From contig JAVBQL010000011.1 in assembly GCA_031549085.1 (NCBI GenBank), forward strand, positions 17,961-81,960: a DNA stretch of 64,000 bases, written 5' to 3'. Every line of letters starts with the position of its first letter. The first letter of the stretch is position 1. Under the pieces are notes generated by a model. That model was given only the letters and a program-made list of their open reading frames with translations, was not told the DNA's origin and did no database searches. Origin of the DNA: JAVBQL01 sp031549085 (GTDB lineage Bacteria; Spirochaetota; GWE2-31-10; MWDO01). A program made the position numbers and the translations under genes. This document shows, piece by piece, positions 35,123-44,336 of this stretch.

Positions 35123-37987
35123 ATGATATTTACTAACGAGAACAAAAAAAACATTATAATCAATAACAATGAATATATAGAAAAAGATGACTTTGAAAAG
35201 AAATCAATTAATAAAAACAATAACAAAAAAACAGATAATAAAAAATCAAAAAATAGTAAAGTAAAACTTGACGCAAAAAATATAACTCCAAAATCTATAG
35301 ATTCTGAAATATTTGACAAAAAAGAGAGACAAAACGATGATGAAGAAGTATTTGGCATAAAAAAATCAGAAATCTATAATGCTATAACAGAACAGCTTAA
35401 TTCTAAAAGAAATACCAATAAAATTAACGTTTTAAAATTAAAAAGATTGGATAGTGGTTTAAATCTTCCTCTTTTTGTATTTATGACAGTAATAATACTA
35501 ATTTTAATAACCATACCACTTTTATCTTTCTATTTTAACAATCTATCAAAAGCCTCTTTGATTGACAATATTATATCAGATCGTTCAATTCTATTAAAAA
35601 CATCAAAAAAACAACAAGAAGAGAGAGAACAGCTAAAAGAAAAACTATTAGAAGAGATAGAGATGTTACAGAGAAATAGGGAACTTATTGCTAGAATAGT
35701 AGAAGAAGAGTACCTATTGGCTGTGGCAGAGATAGAGTCTGACTATAAGAGAAGAATAGATGTATTAAAAAAAGCTGGATATCCAGTTAATGAGTATGAA
35801 AATAGAAAAGTATTTCTAGATCAAAATAGAAAAACCTCAATAAAGAAGAGTGAAGAAGATAAAGATAAAAAGATGACAGAACAGATGGCATTTTTTGATC
35901 AGAAGTTAAAAACTTTGGAAGAGAGATATGCTGAAATTACGAAAATGGAAAATATTCCAGAAGATAAAATGAATATATTGATTCCAACACAGCAGATATC
36001 TGTAAAAGATGATTCACCGAAAAGAGAAAAAATACAAAATACAATAAATAATATAAATGAAAAAAGTGAAAAGATAAAAAACTTTAATAATATGGTTAAC
36101 CAACTTATTAAAGGGGCAATTAGTGACTTTAATAACAATAATATCAATTCAGCAGAAAAAAAATTGGATTCTGTAATTAATTATTATAACTCTCAAGCTG
36201 CTCTCGTAAATAGTGATCCAGATCTAAAAAATAAAATGAGTGGAGATATACTACTAATTAGAACAATAAAAGAGTTAATAGAACAGCAGAAAGTTTCATC
36301 ATCAAACAATGCAGAGATGACAAAAACATTTACGCAGATGAAAAAGATAAGTGACTATAGTAAACAAGGGGAACAATATTTCCGCAGCAATAAAATGAAA
36401 GAGTCTGAAGAGGCTTTTAATAGTGCAATATCTCAAGTAAAAGATGTTGAAAATGCTTTTGACAGATTAAAAAATATAGAAAAATATAATGCAGATGTGA
36501 AAGCATTGCCTCTATACAATTCAGCTATGAAAAATCTTAGAAATAACAAAGCTGATGCTGCATTTACAGAATTTTCACAAGTTATAAGGGATTATCCTAC
36601 ATCAAGCTACTCTTTCCAATCATTGGATCAGATCAATAAAATAGTTGAACTAAAAAGCAAGGAAGAGACAAAACCTATTGATGAGACAAAGCCTAAGGCA
36701 ATCTTTTCAGAAGCCAATACACTCTATAATAATAAAAAATATCAGGAATCTATTAACAAATATTATGAGCTTATTATAAACTATCCAACATCTACATATA
36801 TAAAGGATTCAACTACCAATATACAAAAAATAAATAATATAATAGTTAGTGAACAAAAAATTGATAATATGGATGAGGTGACAAAAGAAAAATTTAAGAG
36901 TGAATACTCAAAATTCTTGACTGCCATAAATAGAAATGAGCTAAAAGATGCAAGAGACTACTACTTTAATGCTCTTAATTTAATCATAAACCCATATACA
37001 AATGAGACTATTCCTAAATTTTATGAGGCAGAGGAGCGCTATATTGCATCTCTTTTAGAGGGTAAAGTTGATAAAAGTAGTGTCTCTACGAAAGAGTTAG
37101 AGGACAAATATAGAGCAGAAATAGATAATTTAAGAAAAAAGTATGAAGATGATATTGCAAAACTTAGTAATACTAATACAAAAGATCTAGAAAACAGACA
37201 TAAACTTGAAATTGATGCATTGAAAAAGAAGTATGAAGATGATATTGCAAAGTTGGCAAGCAGCAATAATACAAAAGCTCTAGAGGATAGACATAAGACT
37301 GAAATTGATGCATTAAAAAAGAAATATGATGATGATATTGCAAAGTTGGCAAGCAGTAACAACACAAAAGATTTAGAAGATAAATATAAAGCTGAAATGG
37401 ACTCTTTAAGAAAAAAATATGAGGCTGATATAGCAAGATTAACAAGCAGCAGCACAAAAGAGCTTGAGGAGAAACATAGACTTGAGATAGATGCTTTAAG
37501 AAAGAAGTATGAGGCGGAGTTGGATAGAAGCTTAAGAGAGCGTATGGCTTTGGACACAAGAGATATTGAAGAGAAGCTTGAAAACAAATATAAAAAAGAG
37601 CTTGAATTTGAGAAAACTAAGATAATAGATGACTATAAATATCAGATGGAAGCACTAAGAAAAGAGCAAGATGTAAACAAAGTGCTTACACCTACAGAGC
37701 TTATATCTGGCAAAGGTAGTCTCTATGTTGGAAGAGTAATTGAGAGAATTGATAAATCTATAACATTCCAGCTATTGTCAAAAGATTTTGTTAACTATAT
37801 AGGAAATGGAGATAGATTAACAGTTATAAGAAGAGACAAAGATAATATAGAGAGATTTGTTGGATATGTAGATGTTCTATTTATTACTGATAGCTCTCTA
37901 TTTGCAAGAGGTATAGTAACAAACGAAACAAAATTAGAGATAGCACCTAATGATATTTTGATATATACAAAAAAAGAGAATAAATAA
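35123..37987 (+). CDS. Single-span membrane protein with TPR and repeated coiled coil
   Basis: In this 954-residue protein, residues 1-110 are basic and Asn/Lys-rich, probably cytoplasmic. One membrane segment (FVFMTVIILILITIPLLSFYF, near 116-137) follows. The extracytoplasmic part starts with coiled coil (about 150-280), then TPR-like stretches (ALPLYNSAMKNLRNNKADAAFTEFSQVIRDYPTSSYSFQS; ANTLYNNKKYQESINKYYELIINYPTSTY), then five tandem units of about 32 residues of the type KxLExxHKxEIDALKKKYEDDIAKLAS (about 655-805). A C-terminal beta domain (SLYVGRVIERIDKSITFQLLSKDF...DILIYTKKE) closes it. It may couple to the preceding PEGA/TPR protein. The repeat number may vary between strains. No named family. 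Confidence 0.75.
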   Translation: MIFTNENKKNIIINNNEYIEKDDFEKKSINKNNNKKTDNKKSKNSKVKLDAKNITPKSIDSEIFDKKERQNDDEEVFGIKKSEIYNAITEQLNSKRNTNKINVLKLKRLDSGLNLPLFVFMTVIILILITIPLLSFYFNNLSKASLIDNIISDRSILLKTSKKQQEEREQLKEKLLEEIEMLQRNRELIARIVEEEYLLAVAEIESDYKRRIDVLKKAGYPVNEYENRKVFLDQNRKTSIKKSEEDKDKKMTEQMAFFDQKLKTLEERYAEITKMENIPEDKMNILIPTQQISVKDDSPKREKIQNTINNINEKSEKIKNFNNMVNQLIKGAISDFNNNNINSAEKKLDSVINYYNSQAALVNSDPDLKNKMSGDILLIRTIKELIEQQKVSSSNNAEMTKTFTQMKKISDYSKQGEQYFRSNKMKESEEAFNSAISQVKDVENAFDRLKNIEKYNADVKALPLYNSAMKNLRNNKADAAFTEFSQVIRDYPTSSYSFQSLDQINKIVELKSKEETKPIDETKPKAIFSEANTLYNNKKYQESINKYYELIINYPTSTYIKDSTTNIQKINNIIVSEQKIDNMDEVTKEKFKSEYSKFLTAINRNELKDARDYYFNALNLIINPYTNETIPKFYEAEERYIASLLEGKVDKSSVSTKELEDKYRAEIDNLRKKYEDDIAKLSNTNTKDLENRHKLEIDALKKKYEDDIAKLASSNNTKALEDRHKTEIDALKKKYDDDIAKLASSNNTKDLEDKYKAEMDSLRKKYEADIARLTSSSTKELEEKHRLEIDALRKKYEAELDRSLRERMALDTRDIEEKLENKYKKELEFEKTKIIDDYKYQMEALRKEQDVNKVLTPTELISGKGSLYVGRVIERIDKSITFQLLSKDFVNYIGNGDRLTVIRRDKDNIERFVGYVDVLFITDSSLFARGIVTNETKLEIAPNDILIYTKKENK

Positions 37988-38036
37988 TAGTAGAAAAAAT
38001 AAGATTACTATTATCTTATATAACTACAAGGTTAAA

Positions 38037-38438
38037 ATGGAAGAGGGAATAGTAAAAAGGATTATATCAGAGAATAGAGCGGAGATTATATTAGATAAAG
38101 AATATGATTGCAACACATGCTCTGCTAAAAATAATTGTTTTAAAAATAGTAAACCAAATGAGATAACGGTCTTCTATAGAGGAGAACTATCAGAAAATGA
38201 TAGGGTTATTATAGAGCTAACGTCTAAACTTAAAATAAAACTCTATTTTTTAATATTTTTTGTCCCGCTTGTTTTTTTGATTATCTTTTATTATATATCA
38301 AGCTTGTTTACAAAAAATGAGATGATACTTATTCTAGCAACTATATTAGGATTATTTCTTTCTGCAATTATTGTTTGGATTATAATAAGAGCATTTAATT
38401 TAAACAACTTTTTCCCAGAAGCAAGAAAAAAAGATTAG
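38037..38438 (+). CDS. rseC: RseC/MucC-family membrane redox protein
   Basis: This 133-residue protein has the RseC layout: an N-terminal beta-rich segment with Cys cluster CNTCSAKNNCF (residues about 22-32), then two transmembrane helices (about 65-85 and 92-112). In other bacteria RseC modulates the sigma-E response or helps reduce SoxR, often beside Rnf; partner genes are not seen here. It is 49 nt downstream of the coiled-coil protein gene. Its last codons overlap the convergent FdhD-like gene by four bases. Name by similarity, function not tested. Confidence 0.82.
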   Translation: MEEGIVKRIISENRAEIILDKEYDCNTCSAKNNCFKNSKPNEITVFYRGELSENDRVIIELTSKLKIKLYFLIFFVPLVFLIIFYYISSLFTKNEMILILATILGLFLSAIIVWIIIRAFNLNNFFPEARKKD

Positions 38439-39133
38439 CTCATTTTAATTCTTTTTTCACCACAAAAAATAGTAAATCTATCTCGTTTAATAAAACCAAC
38501 AACTGTTATTTCAGCTTTTTTTGCCTCTTCTAAACCACTATACGATATTGTTGCTCTTGCTAAAAGAAGTTTTATATGTAAACTGTTAATTATATTTATT
38601 ATTTCACTATTTATTCTTGAGGATGTAAGAATAATAATCTCCTCTTTATGAAGATTATTAACTATCAAATATCCAATAATTTTTAATATAGCAGATTGTC
38701 TTGAAATATCTTCAAAAAAAATCTCTCTCCTACCACTAATATAGAGGCCTGTGTTGTGAACTCCAGCTGTCTTTTTGAATAGGGAAGAACTATTATCAAA
38801 ATCAAAATAGGAATTAAAAACAGAATTAGCCTCTATTTGAGATGGAACTTGCTGAAATATATCTATTGGTCCTATATTTTCTAAATTGAGATAAACATCA
38901 AAGCCATATCTATTTTCTTTTAATAGAAAACCTTTAACAACTTTTCTAAACTTAAAAAATATATAACCAGCTATTAAAAAATCGATATTATTAGGGATGG
39001 TGTATAATGATGAATAGTATTTATTATCTATGTATAAGTCCAATCTAATGTCACAAATTACAGTTTCAATAATAGGAGAGAAGAGACCATTTTTATAAAC
39101 TATTGCATTTATCTCTTTTGTAAGCTTACTCAT
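38435..39133 (-). CDS. FdhD-like protein lacking the sulfurtransferase CxxC
   Basis: FdhD transfers sulfur from IscS to the molybdenum/tungsten cofactor of formate dehydrogenases using a CxxC loop. The 232 residues match FdhD in the second half: KKTAGVHNTGLY for the TGGxHxA region, FFEDISRQSAILKIIGYL for EDVGRHNALDKLIG, ILTSSRINSEIINI for TSGRxSxEM, and ARATISYSGLEEAKKAEITVVGF for the SAPT...TLVGF end. The CxxC is absent (a single Cys near residue 27), and the GRH is SRQ. It therefore cannot use the known thiol chemistry and may only bind cofactor. It follows the helical gene on the same strand by 18 nt, probably translationally coupled. No formate dehydrogenase is in the window. Confidence 0.8.
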   Translation of the reverse strand: MSKLTKEINAIVYKNGLFSPIIETVICDIRLDLYIDNKYYSSLYTIPNNIDFLIAGYIFFKFRKVVKGFLLKENRYGFDVYLNLENIGPIDIFQQVPSQIEANSVFNSYFDFDNSSSLFKKTAGVHNTGLYISGRREIFFEDISRQSAILKIIGYLIVNNLHKEEIIILTSSRINSEIINIINSLHIKLLLARATISYSGLEEAKKAEITVVGFIKRDRFTIFCGEKRIKMS

Positions 39134-39151
39134 TCTCTTTTAGATCTATTG

Positions 39152-39961
39152 CTAACCTCTTTTCTTTTCAGCATCATCCACAAGTTTCTTCTCTAGAAGC
39201 GTATTCCACACATCAATTTGCTTTTTACAGTTTTCAGCTCTCTCAAACTCATTTACTAACTGACAAACTCTAAGCATTCCTCTTTGCAGATCAATAGCTT
39301 TTTTTAAATCCTCTATATCCTTGGTACTAAATTCATATTTTTCTCTGTAATGTTGTGAAGCAAGCTGCATAGATTGTAAAACAATTTGAAGATGCTCTTT
39401 TCTCTCTTTATATCCACTCTCTCTTGGATCATCCAACTTCTGGTATCTTTTTAAATCGAATAAGTTTTTAGCAATAACTGAAAAACGTGCATCAAGTTCA
39501 GCAAAAGACCATTTCCACTTTGTATTTTCACCAAAACCATCTATAACTAGATCAATTGATAGACCCAATTTTTTAACTAAGTTTAATTTATCAAAATCAG
39601 TTATATCTGAAATTTTTTCTAAAAGGCCTTCATAATCAGAAAAAGGAACATCTACATAGTTTGTAACAACTTTTTCAAGATTCATCAAAGCTTCATATAT
39701 AAGCTGTCTGGCCTTCTCTAAAAAGCTATTATTTTTTACTTCAAGAAGATCTATACTTATAAGGTTCATACCACAATAGATGGATATTTGATTCATATAA
39801 TTATTTGCAGTATCAATTCTTAAATATGGCTCTCTTGTCTTATCTTTACTCATCTCAATGGCATTACTTTTTATTTTTTTAGAGATCTCATCTATTTTGT
39901 TTTTATAAATATTTATCTCTTCAAGATATTTTGAGCGATCTGCTTCCGTAATTTTTGCCAT
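39152..39961 (-). CDS. Unrecognised helical protein
   Basis: This 269-residue soluble protein has no signal peptide or membrane segment. It is rich in Lys/Glu/Asp, mostly alpha-helical by composition with heptad-like stretches at the start (ITEADRSKYLEEINIYKNKIDEISKK) and end (EFERAENCKKQIDVWNTLLEKK). A central WKWSFAELDARFSVIAKNLFDLKRYQKLDDPRESGYKERKEHL stretch is distinctive. I do not recognise a family. The start has an AAGGGTA SD. It is the promoter-proximal partner of the FdhD-like gene (18-nt gap), which suggests a joint role. Confidence 0.75.
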   Translation of the reverse strand: MAKITEADRSKYLEEINIYKNKIDEISKKIKSNAIEMSKDKTREPYLRIDTANNYMNQISIYCGMNLISIDLLEVKNNSFLEKARQLIYEALMNLEKVVTNYVDVPFSDYEGLLEKISDITDFDKLNLVKKLGLSIDLVIDGFGENTKWKWSFAELDARFSVIAKNLFDLKRYQKLDDPRESGYKERKEHLQIVLQSMQLASQHYREKYEFSTKDIEDLKKAIDLQRGMLRVCQLVNEFERAENCKKQIDVWNTLLEKKLVDDAEKKRG

Positions 39962-40029
39962 TGTTATACCCTTAAAAAATTAAGAATTAATTATAAATAA
40001 AAATATAGTTACAACGTTTAATATCGGAA

Positions 40030-40067
40030 AACTTACCCTTCTAGTTTAATATTAAGAAGAGTAAGTT
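40030..40067 (-). terminator. Terminator-like hairpin after the radical SAM gene
   Basis: Arms 40030-40042 and 40055-40067 pair over 13 positions with one mismatch. The minus-strand U tract is short (GUUUU). Confidence 0.6.
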
Positions 40068-40122
40068 GGGATAAAAATCAAACAAATTAAATACTAATCT
40101 AAATAAATCTTAGAGACAGCAA

Positions 40123-41508
40123 TTAGTATATAAAATTTTTATTAAATTCTTGGTTAAAATGTGCGAAATCATCAAGATTTAGCTTCTTCTTTTTTCTTCC
40201 ACTCAAGTATTGTCCATCAGAGAAGATGTTGGAACTATGAGTATTTTTAAAGTTATCTTTATTTCTTCTAAAAAACTCTTTCCATATTTGAACATACCCT
40301 TCATGAAGCTCTTTTGCAGACATCTTCTTTGGTTCAAAAACAACGTGAGCATTATTATAATAGAACCAATCTTTAGTAAGGAGTCTCTTCTCCTCCTGCA
40401 TCTTCTTGAACCAAGGAGAACCAGGATATGGGGTTGAGATAGTAAACTCACAATCTACAATTTTATTTCTCTCCAAGTAGTTTAATACTGTATCAAAAAT
40501 TGCTGGAGTATCAAAATCACTTCCAAAGAATACAGATGGAATAAGTTCAATACCTGCATCTTGACATCTTTTTGTTAGATCATCACTCTCAAATGTGAAC
40601 TTAGCAAATCTCTCATTCATCTTTTGAGGGATAATACTAGAGAAGTTGTTCAATGTATAGTAGAAGCTACTTACACCAGACTGTGCCATTCTCTCAATAA
40701 AGCCGGGCATCTGTCTCTCTCTGTTGTCAACATCTATTGGATTTGTTGCAAGCATAAACTTCTTTCCACTCTTCTTAAAGACATCGAGAAGACCACTAAT
40801 AAACTCTGGCGTTGTATTTTGCATTATAGTGTTACAAGGCGTATAGAGTGTCTCAAACTTTGTGTTTTGCAAATCTTTTGCAAGCCAATCAAAATCAAAA
40901 GTTCTAACCTTTCTCCCCTCACCTCTTGGCTCTGTATAATCCAATGCACACCAGTTGCAGTATAAACCACAACCTCTTACACAAACAAAAGTCCCAATAT
41001 CCATAGGATAGTTCTCTTCGTGAATTATGCTTCTTTTTGGTAGAGGAATCTTTTTCACATCAACAATAGTCTCATTCTCATATCTTTTTCTTGCTTTTCC
41101 CTCTTGAAACTCTTTTAGAAATAGAGGCCAAGTATTCTCTCCCTCTCCAACCATAATATAATCACAGTATAGAGCAGCCTCATCTGGGTTATTAGTAATA
41201 TGCTTTCCACCCATTGCAACGGGAACACCCCTCTTTTTAAACTCAGCCGCAATTTTTACTGCTCTTGAAAACTGAGGTGTAAAAGCACTAATTCCAACTA
41301 AATCTACTTTTTCGTCAAAATTTATGTCTTCAAATTGATCATCAACAAAAATAATCTCATGTTCACTAGGAGTATTGGCAGCAATATGTTGCAAGCCTAA
41401 TCCCGGTATAGAAGCATATCCCCATAAATAACCGCTGGCATCATCAGCTAACTCTGGATGACTCTCAACGTGTTTTAAAAAATTGGGAAATATTAGCATT
41501 ATTCTCAT
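40123..41508 (-). CDS. B12-binding domain radical SAM protein
   Basis: The product of 461 residues begins with a cobalamin-binding-like Rossmann domain (IMLIFPNF...HEIIFVDDQFEDINFDEKVDLVGISAFTPQFSRAVKIA). A radical SAM core follows with CGLYCNWC (the CxxxCxxC 4Fe-4S site near residue 179), preceded by an extra CVRG Cys. YYTLNNFSSIIPQKMNER and PSVFFGSDFDTPAIFDTVLNYLERNKIVDCEFTISTPYPGSPWF are typical late core motifs. Two non-start codons precede the chosen ATG at 41508, which is 7 nt after AGGAG; an in-frame TTG at 41514 is the alternative. The substrate is unknown; the family includes methylases and lipid or tetrapyrrole-modifying enzymes. The gene stands alone on its transcript. Confidence 0.87.
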   Translation of the reverse strand: MRIMLIFPNFLKHVESHPELADDASGYLWGYASIPGLGLQHIAANTPSEHEIIFVDDQFEDINFDEKVDLVGISAFTPQFSRAVKIAAEFKKRGVPVAMGGKHITNNPDEAALYCDYIMVGEGENTWPLFLKEFQEGKARKRYENETIVDVKKIPLPKRSIIHEENYPMDIGTFVCVRGCGLYCNWCALDYTEPRGEGRKVRTFDFDWLAKDLQNTKFETLYTPCNTIMQNTTPEFISGLLDVFKKSGKKFMLATNPIDVDNRERQMPGFIERMAQSGVSSFYYTLNNFSSIIPQKMNERFAKFTFESDDLTKRCQDAGIELIPSVFFGSDFDTPAIFDTVLNYLERNKIVDCEFTISTPYPGSPWFKKMQEEKRLLTKDWFYYNNAHVVFEPKKMSAKELHEGYVQIWKEFFRRNKDNFKNTHSSNIFSDGQYLSGRKKKKLNLDDFAHFNQEFNKNFIY

Positions 41509-41732
41509 TATCAAACTCCTACTCTTTTAACAATTCAAAATATTTGAATACTTTTAATTATTATAATTATAAATTAGATAAGCTAAAATATCTAGCCATT
41601 TTATATATTATAAAAAAATATTAAAAAAGTCCATTATTAAATCTATAAATTTCCTTGATCATAAGATGACTATAGAGATAATTTCTATAAAATTCAATAA
41701 TAATATAATAAAATAAAAAAAAACAATTATGC

Positions 41733-41761
41733 TTTACAAACCGCTATATTTCTTTTATCAT
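41733..41761 (+). promoter_or_regulatory. sigma70-type promoter of the sugar ABC operon
   Basis: TTTACA (41733-41738), 17 nt, TATCAT (41756-41761), 36 nt before the first ATG. Confidence 0.68.
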
Positions 41762-41797
41762 ATTACTGTATTTTAAACCAATTTTTATAGGAGAAAT

Positions 41798-43030
41798 ATG
41801 ATGAAAAGACCATTTATTCTAATTCTAATAGTTTCTCTCTTTTTTATCTTTTTAACAGGATGTAAAAAAGAGGAGAAGACTGTTACCTTACAACTATTCC
41901 ATTATAAACAAGAAATTGTAAACCAATTTGCAGATATGATAGCTGCTTTTAATGAAAAATACCCAGGAATAAAAATTGAGGCAGAAAATATTAAAAATGA
42001 TTCCCAAACACTATTAAAAACAAGATTAGTATCAAATCAAGCTCCTGATATTATGATGCTTCAAGGATATTCAACAGTATTTGAATATGCAGATTCAGGC
42101 TTTTTACTAAACTTGTCAAATGAGCCTTTTATGAACAATGTTGTTGACAGTGCAAAAAATGCAGTTACCTACAAAGGCGAGCAATATGCACTTCCTATGG
42201 ATATGGCTGGTATTGGTGTAATCTATAATAAGGATATATTTACCAAACTAAACTTAAAGGTTCCAACGACATTTACTGAAATGGAAGCTCTATGTAAAAA
42301 ACTAACAGATAATAATATTACCCCTTTTGCAGTATGTATAAAAGATAACTGGCCTCTTGGACATCTATTCTCTATGGCACATACAAGCCTTGTTCAAAAT
42401 GATATCCCAGGTTTTATAGAATCAATGAATAATGGTACTGGAACATTTGATACCCCTGAGATGATTGCAATGTTCAAAGTATTTGATTTTTATAAAGCAA
42501 ATGGCGGACCAAATGCTATGGATATGGATTATAACAATCAAACAACTAACTTTGCTTCTGGAAACTATGCAATGATGGTACAAGGGTTATGGGCATATAA
42601 CAACTCAAAGACTATAAATAATAATCTAAATGTTGGTTTCTTCCCATTTCCATTCACAAATAAAGCAAGTGACACAAAGATGTATGCTGACACAGATTCT
42701 ACTTTCGCAATCTCTGCAAAATCTTCTCCTCAAAAAATAGAGGCTGCAAAGAAATTCTTTGATTTCTTAACAAGTGTTGAGGGTGTACAAATATGGACAG
42801 AAAAATGTAAGCTAATCCCTACAGTAAAGGGAGCTGACGTTTCATCCCTAGATGCTCCATTCCAAGACCTAGTTAAGTATATTGATTCAAATGATACTAT
42901 GCCATGGGCATTCTCAATTTGGCCAACAAGAGTTTTTGAAGAGTCAAAAAAAGCTATGCAAGAGTACTATAGCGGTCAAAAGAGCGCTACTGAAGTTCTT
43001 ACATATTTAGATTCTCTTTGGAAAGAATAA
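41798..43030 (+). CDS. Carbohydrate ABC transporter substrate-binding lipoprotein
   Basis: This is an extracellular solute-binding protein of the MalE/UgpB type (family 1). The 410 residues include lipobox FLTGC (Cys near 22) and the fold signatures FHYKQEIVNQFADMIAAFNEKYPGIKIEAEN, APDIMMLQG, LPMDMAGIGVIYNKDIFTKLNLKVPTTFTEMEALCKKL, and MPWAFSIWP late. SD TAGGAG. It is the first gene of an importer unit with two permeases. A hairpin at 43046-43076 lies between it and the first permease, so the binding protein is probably made in excess, as is common. The sugar is not predictable. Confidence 0.92.
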   Translation: MMKRPFILILIVSLFFIFLTGCKKEEKTVTLQLFHYKQEIVNQFADMIAAFNEKYPGIKIEAENIKNDSQTLLKTRLVSNQAPDIMMLQGYSTVFEYADSGFLLNLSNEPFMNNVVDSAKNAVTYKGEQYALPMDMAGIGVIYNKDIFTKLNLKVPTTFTEMEALCKKLTDNNITPFAVCIKDNWPLGHLFSMAHTSLVQNDIPGFIESMNNGTGTFDTPEMIAMFKVFDFYKANGGPNAMDMDYNNQTTNFASGNYAMMVQGLWAYNNSKTINNNLNVGFFPFPFTNKASDTKMYADTDSTFAISAKSSPQKIEAAKKFFDFLTSVEGVQIWTEKCKLIPTVKGADVSSLDAPFQDLVKYIDSNDTMPWAFSIWPTRVFEESKKAMQEYYSGQKSATEVLTYLDSLWKE

Positions 43031-43045
43031 TCTTAAATTAATAAT

Positions 43046-43080
43046 AATAGAGTAAGCTTTATTTGCTTACTCTATTTAAT
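43046..43080 (+). terminator. Hairpin between binding protein and permease genes
   Basis: AATAGAGTAAGC (43046-43057) pairs perfectly with GCTTACTCTATT (43065-43076), followed by a weak T tract. It is likely a partial terminator or mRNA stabiliser. Confidence 0.75.
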
Positions 43081-43213
43081 TTTAAGTAGTATATATTTTG
43101 ATATTACTTTATTCAAATAACTTTGAATAACTTTAGACTATAATAAATTGAACAAAAATCTTATCAGTTTAGATCTTTTTTAAAAGGCTGAAGATTAAAA
43201 AACAAACTATTTT

Positions 43214-44314
43214 ATGAAAAGTAAAAAAATATTTTTTTTCATATTTATTCTCCCTGCATTGCTGTTTTATACATTTTTCTTTATCTTTCCATTTGTTCAG
43301 GGGGTATGCTACTCTTTTACTGACTGGAATGGTATCAAGCCTGACCTTGTCTCAAAAATTAGTGCAGCAGATGTAAAAAAAATAACTACTGACGAGAAAA
43401 TACCTACTCAAAAAAGAGTAGATTTTCTGGAGACTGTACAAAAACATTATAAATTAGAGAGAGAAAATTATCTACTAATAGAGTGGAGAGATGGAAAACA
43501 GATAACTGGTAGTGAAAAAAAAGAGATTAAAAGTGTACTTAATAGTGTTGGAGTAAGAAATATAAATTTTATAGGCTTTGATAACTATAAGAAGATGTTT
43601 ACTAATGATAAACGTTTCTTGGGTTCTATCAATTTTACGATTTTTTTTACTGTATTTAATGTGTTATTCACCAATATTATTGCTCTTCTTTTAGCAGTAA
43701 TATTGGATAGAGGACTACGAAAAAAAAATCTTTTAAGGTCTATGTTTTTTATGCCAAATGTATTAAGCCTTGTAATTGTTGCATTTATATGGACATTTAT
43801 ATTTCAAATGGTTCTGCCTCACCCAAGCAAGGTACTTGGCTTTCTTCTCCCTCAAAGTGCATTTAGGGGAGCTGGCGGAGGGTGGCTCACAAATATTTTT
43901 GTTGCTCCAATATCGGTAGTAATAGTTACTGTTTGGCAGGGGGCTGGCTATATTATGCTTATATATCTTGCGGGGCTACAGAGTATCCCAGATGATATTC
44001 TTGAGGTTGCTTCGATAGATGGGGCAAATAAGTTTCAAAAGTTTATATTCATAACTTTGCCACTTCTGATTCCATCTTTTACAATATCTCTATTTCTAAC
44101 ACTATCAAACTCTCTAAAGACATTTGATGTAATATTTGCACTAACAAAAGGGGATTTTAATACAACTAATATAGTTGTAGATGTCTATAACACCGCTTTT
44201 TCAAGAAATGAATTTGGTTATGGAACAGCAAAGGCAATTATTTTATGTATTGTGATAATGATAATTACCTCAATACAGCTATCTTTAATGAAAAGAAAAG
44301 AAGTTGAGTTATAA
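43214..44314 (+). CDS. Sugar ABC permease, MalF type, with inserted loop
   Basis: This inner-membrane permease (366 residues) has six transmembrane helices and the EAA loop EVASIDGANKFQKFIFITLPLL near residue 264. Family members normally run from the first helix and YSFTDWNGI straight to FxGLDNYKKLF. Here about 65 charged residues (about 45-110, including two predicted helices) are inserted before FIGFDNYKKMF. The insert lies in the first periplasmic loop and may dock the binding protein. No good SD is seen; a TATAAT at about 43138-43143 may give it its own start. Pairs with the MalG-type gene 22 nt downstream. Confidence 0.9.
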   Translation: MKSKKIFFFIFILPALLFYTFFFIFPFVQGVCYSFTDWNGIKPDLVSKISAADVKKITTDEKIPTQKRVDFLETVQKHYKLERENYLLIEWRDGKQITGSEKKEIKSVLNSVGVRNINFIGFDNYKKMFTNDKRFLGSINFTIFFTVFNVLFTNIIALLLAVILDRGLRKKNLLRSMFFMPNVLSLVIVAFIWTFIFQMVLPHPSKVLGFLLPQSAFRGAGGGWLTNIFVAPISVVIVTVWQGAGYIMLIYLAGLQSIPDDILEVASIDGANKFQKFIFITLPLLIPSFTISLFLTLSNSLKTFDVIFALTKGDFNTTNIVVDVYNTAFSRNEFGYGTAKAIILCIVIMIITSIQLSLMKRKEVEL

Positions 44315-44336
44315 AAAATTATTTTTAGGTATCTAA

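Noticed and set aside
37039..37587. 182-codon minus-strand open frame within the coiled-coil repeats
   Set aside because: It mirrors the Lys/Glu-rich repeats of the plus-strand gene; it has no SD and a hydrophobic, repetitive product typical of an antisense shadow.
39962..40122. tRNA or small RNA in the gap before the helical gene
   Set aside because: Only an AT-rich spacer and a terminator-like hairpin are visible; no cloverleaf pairing.
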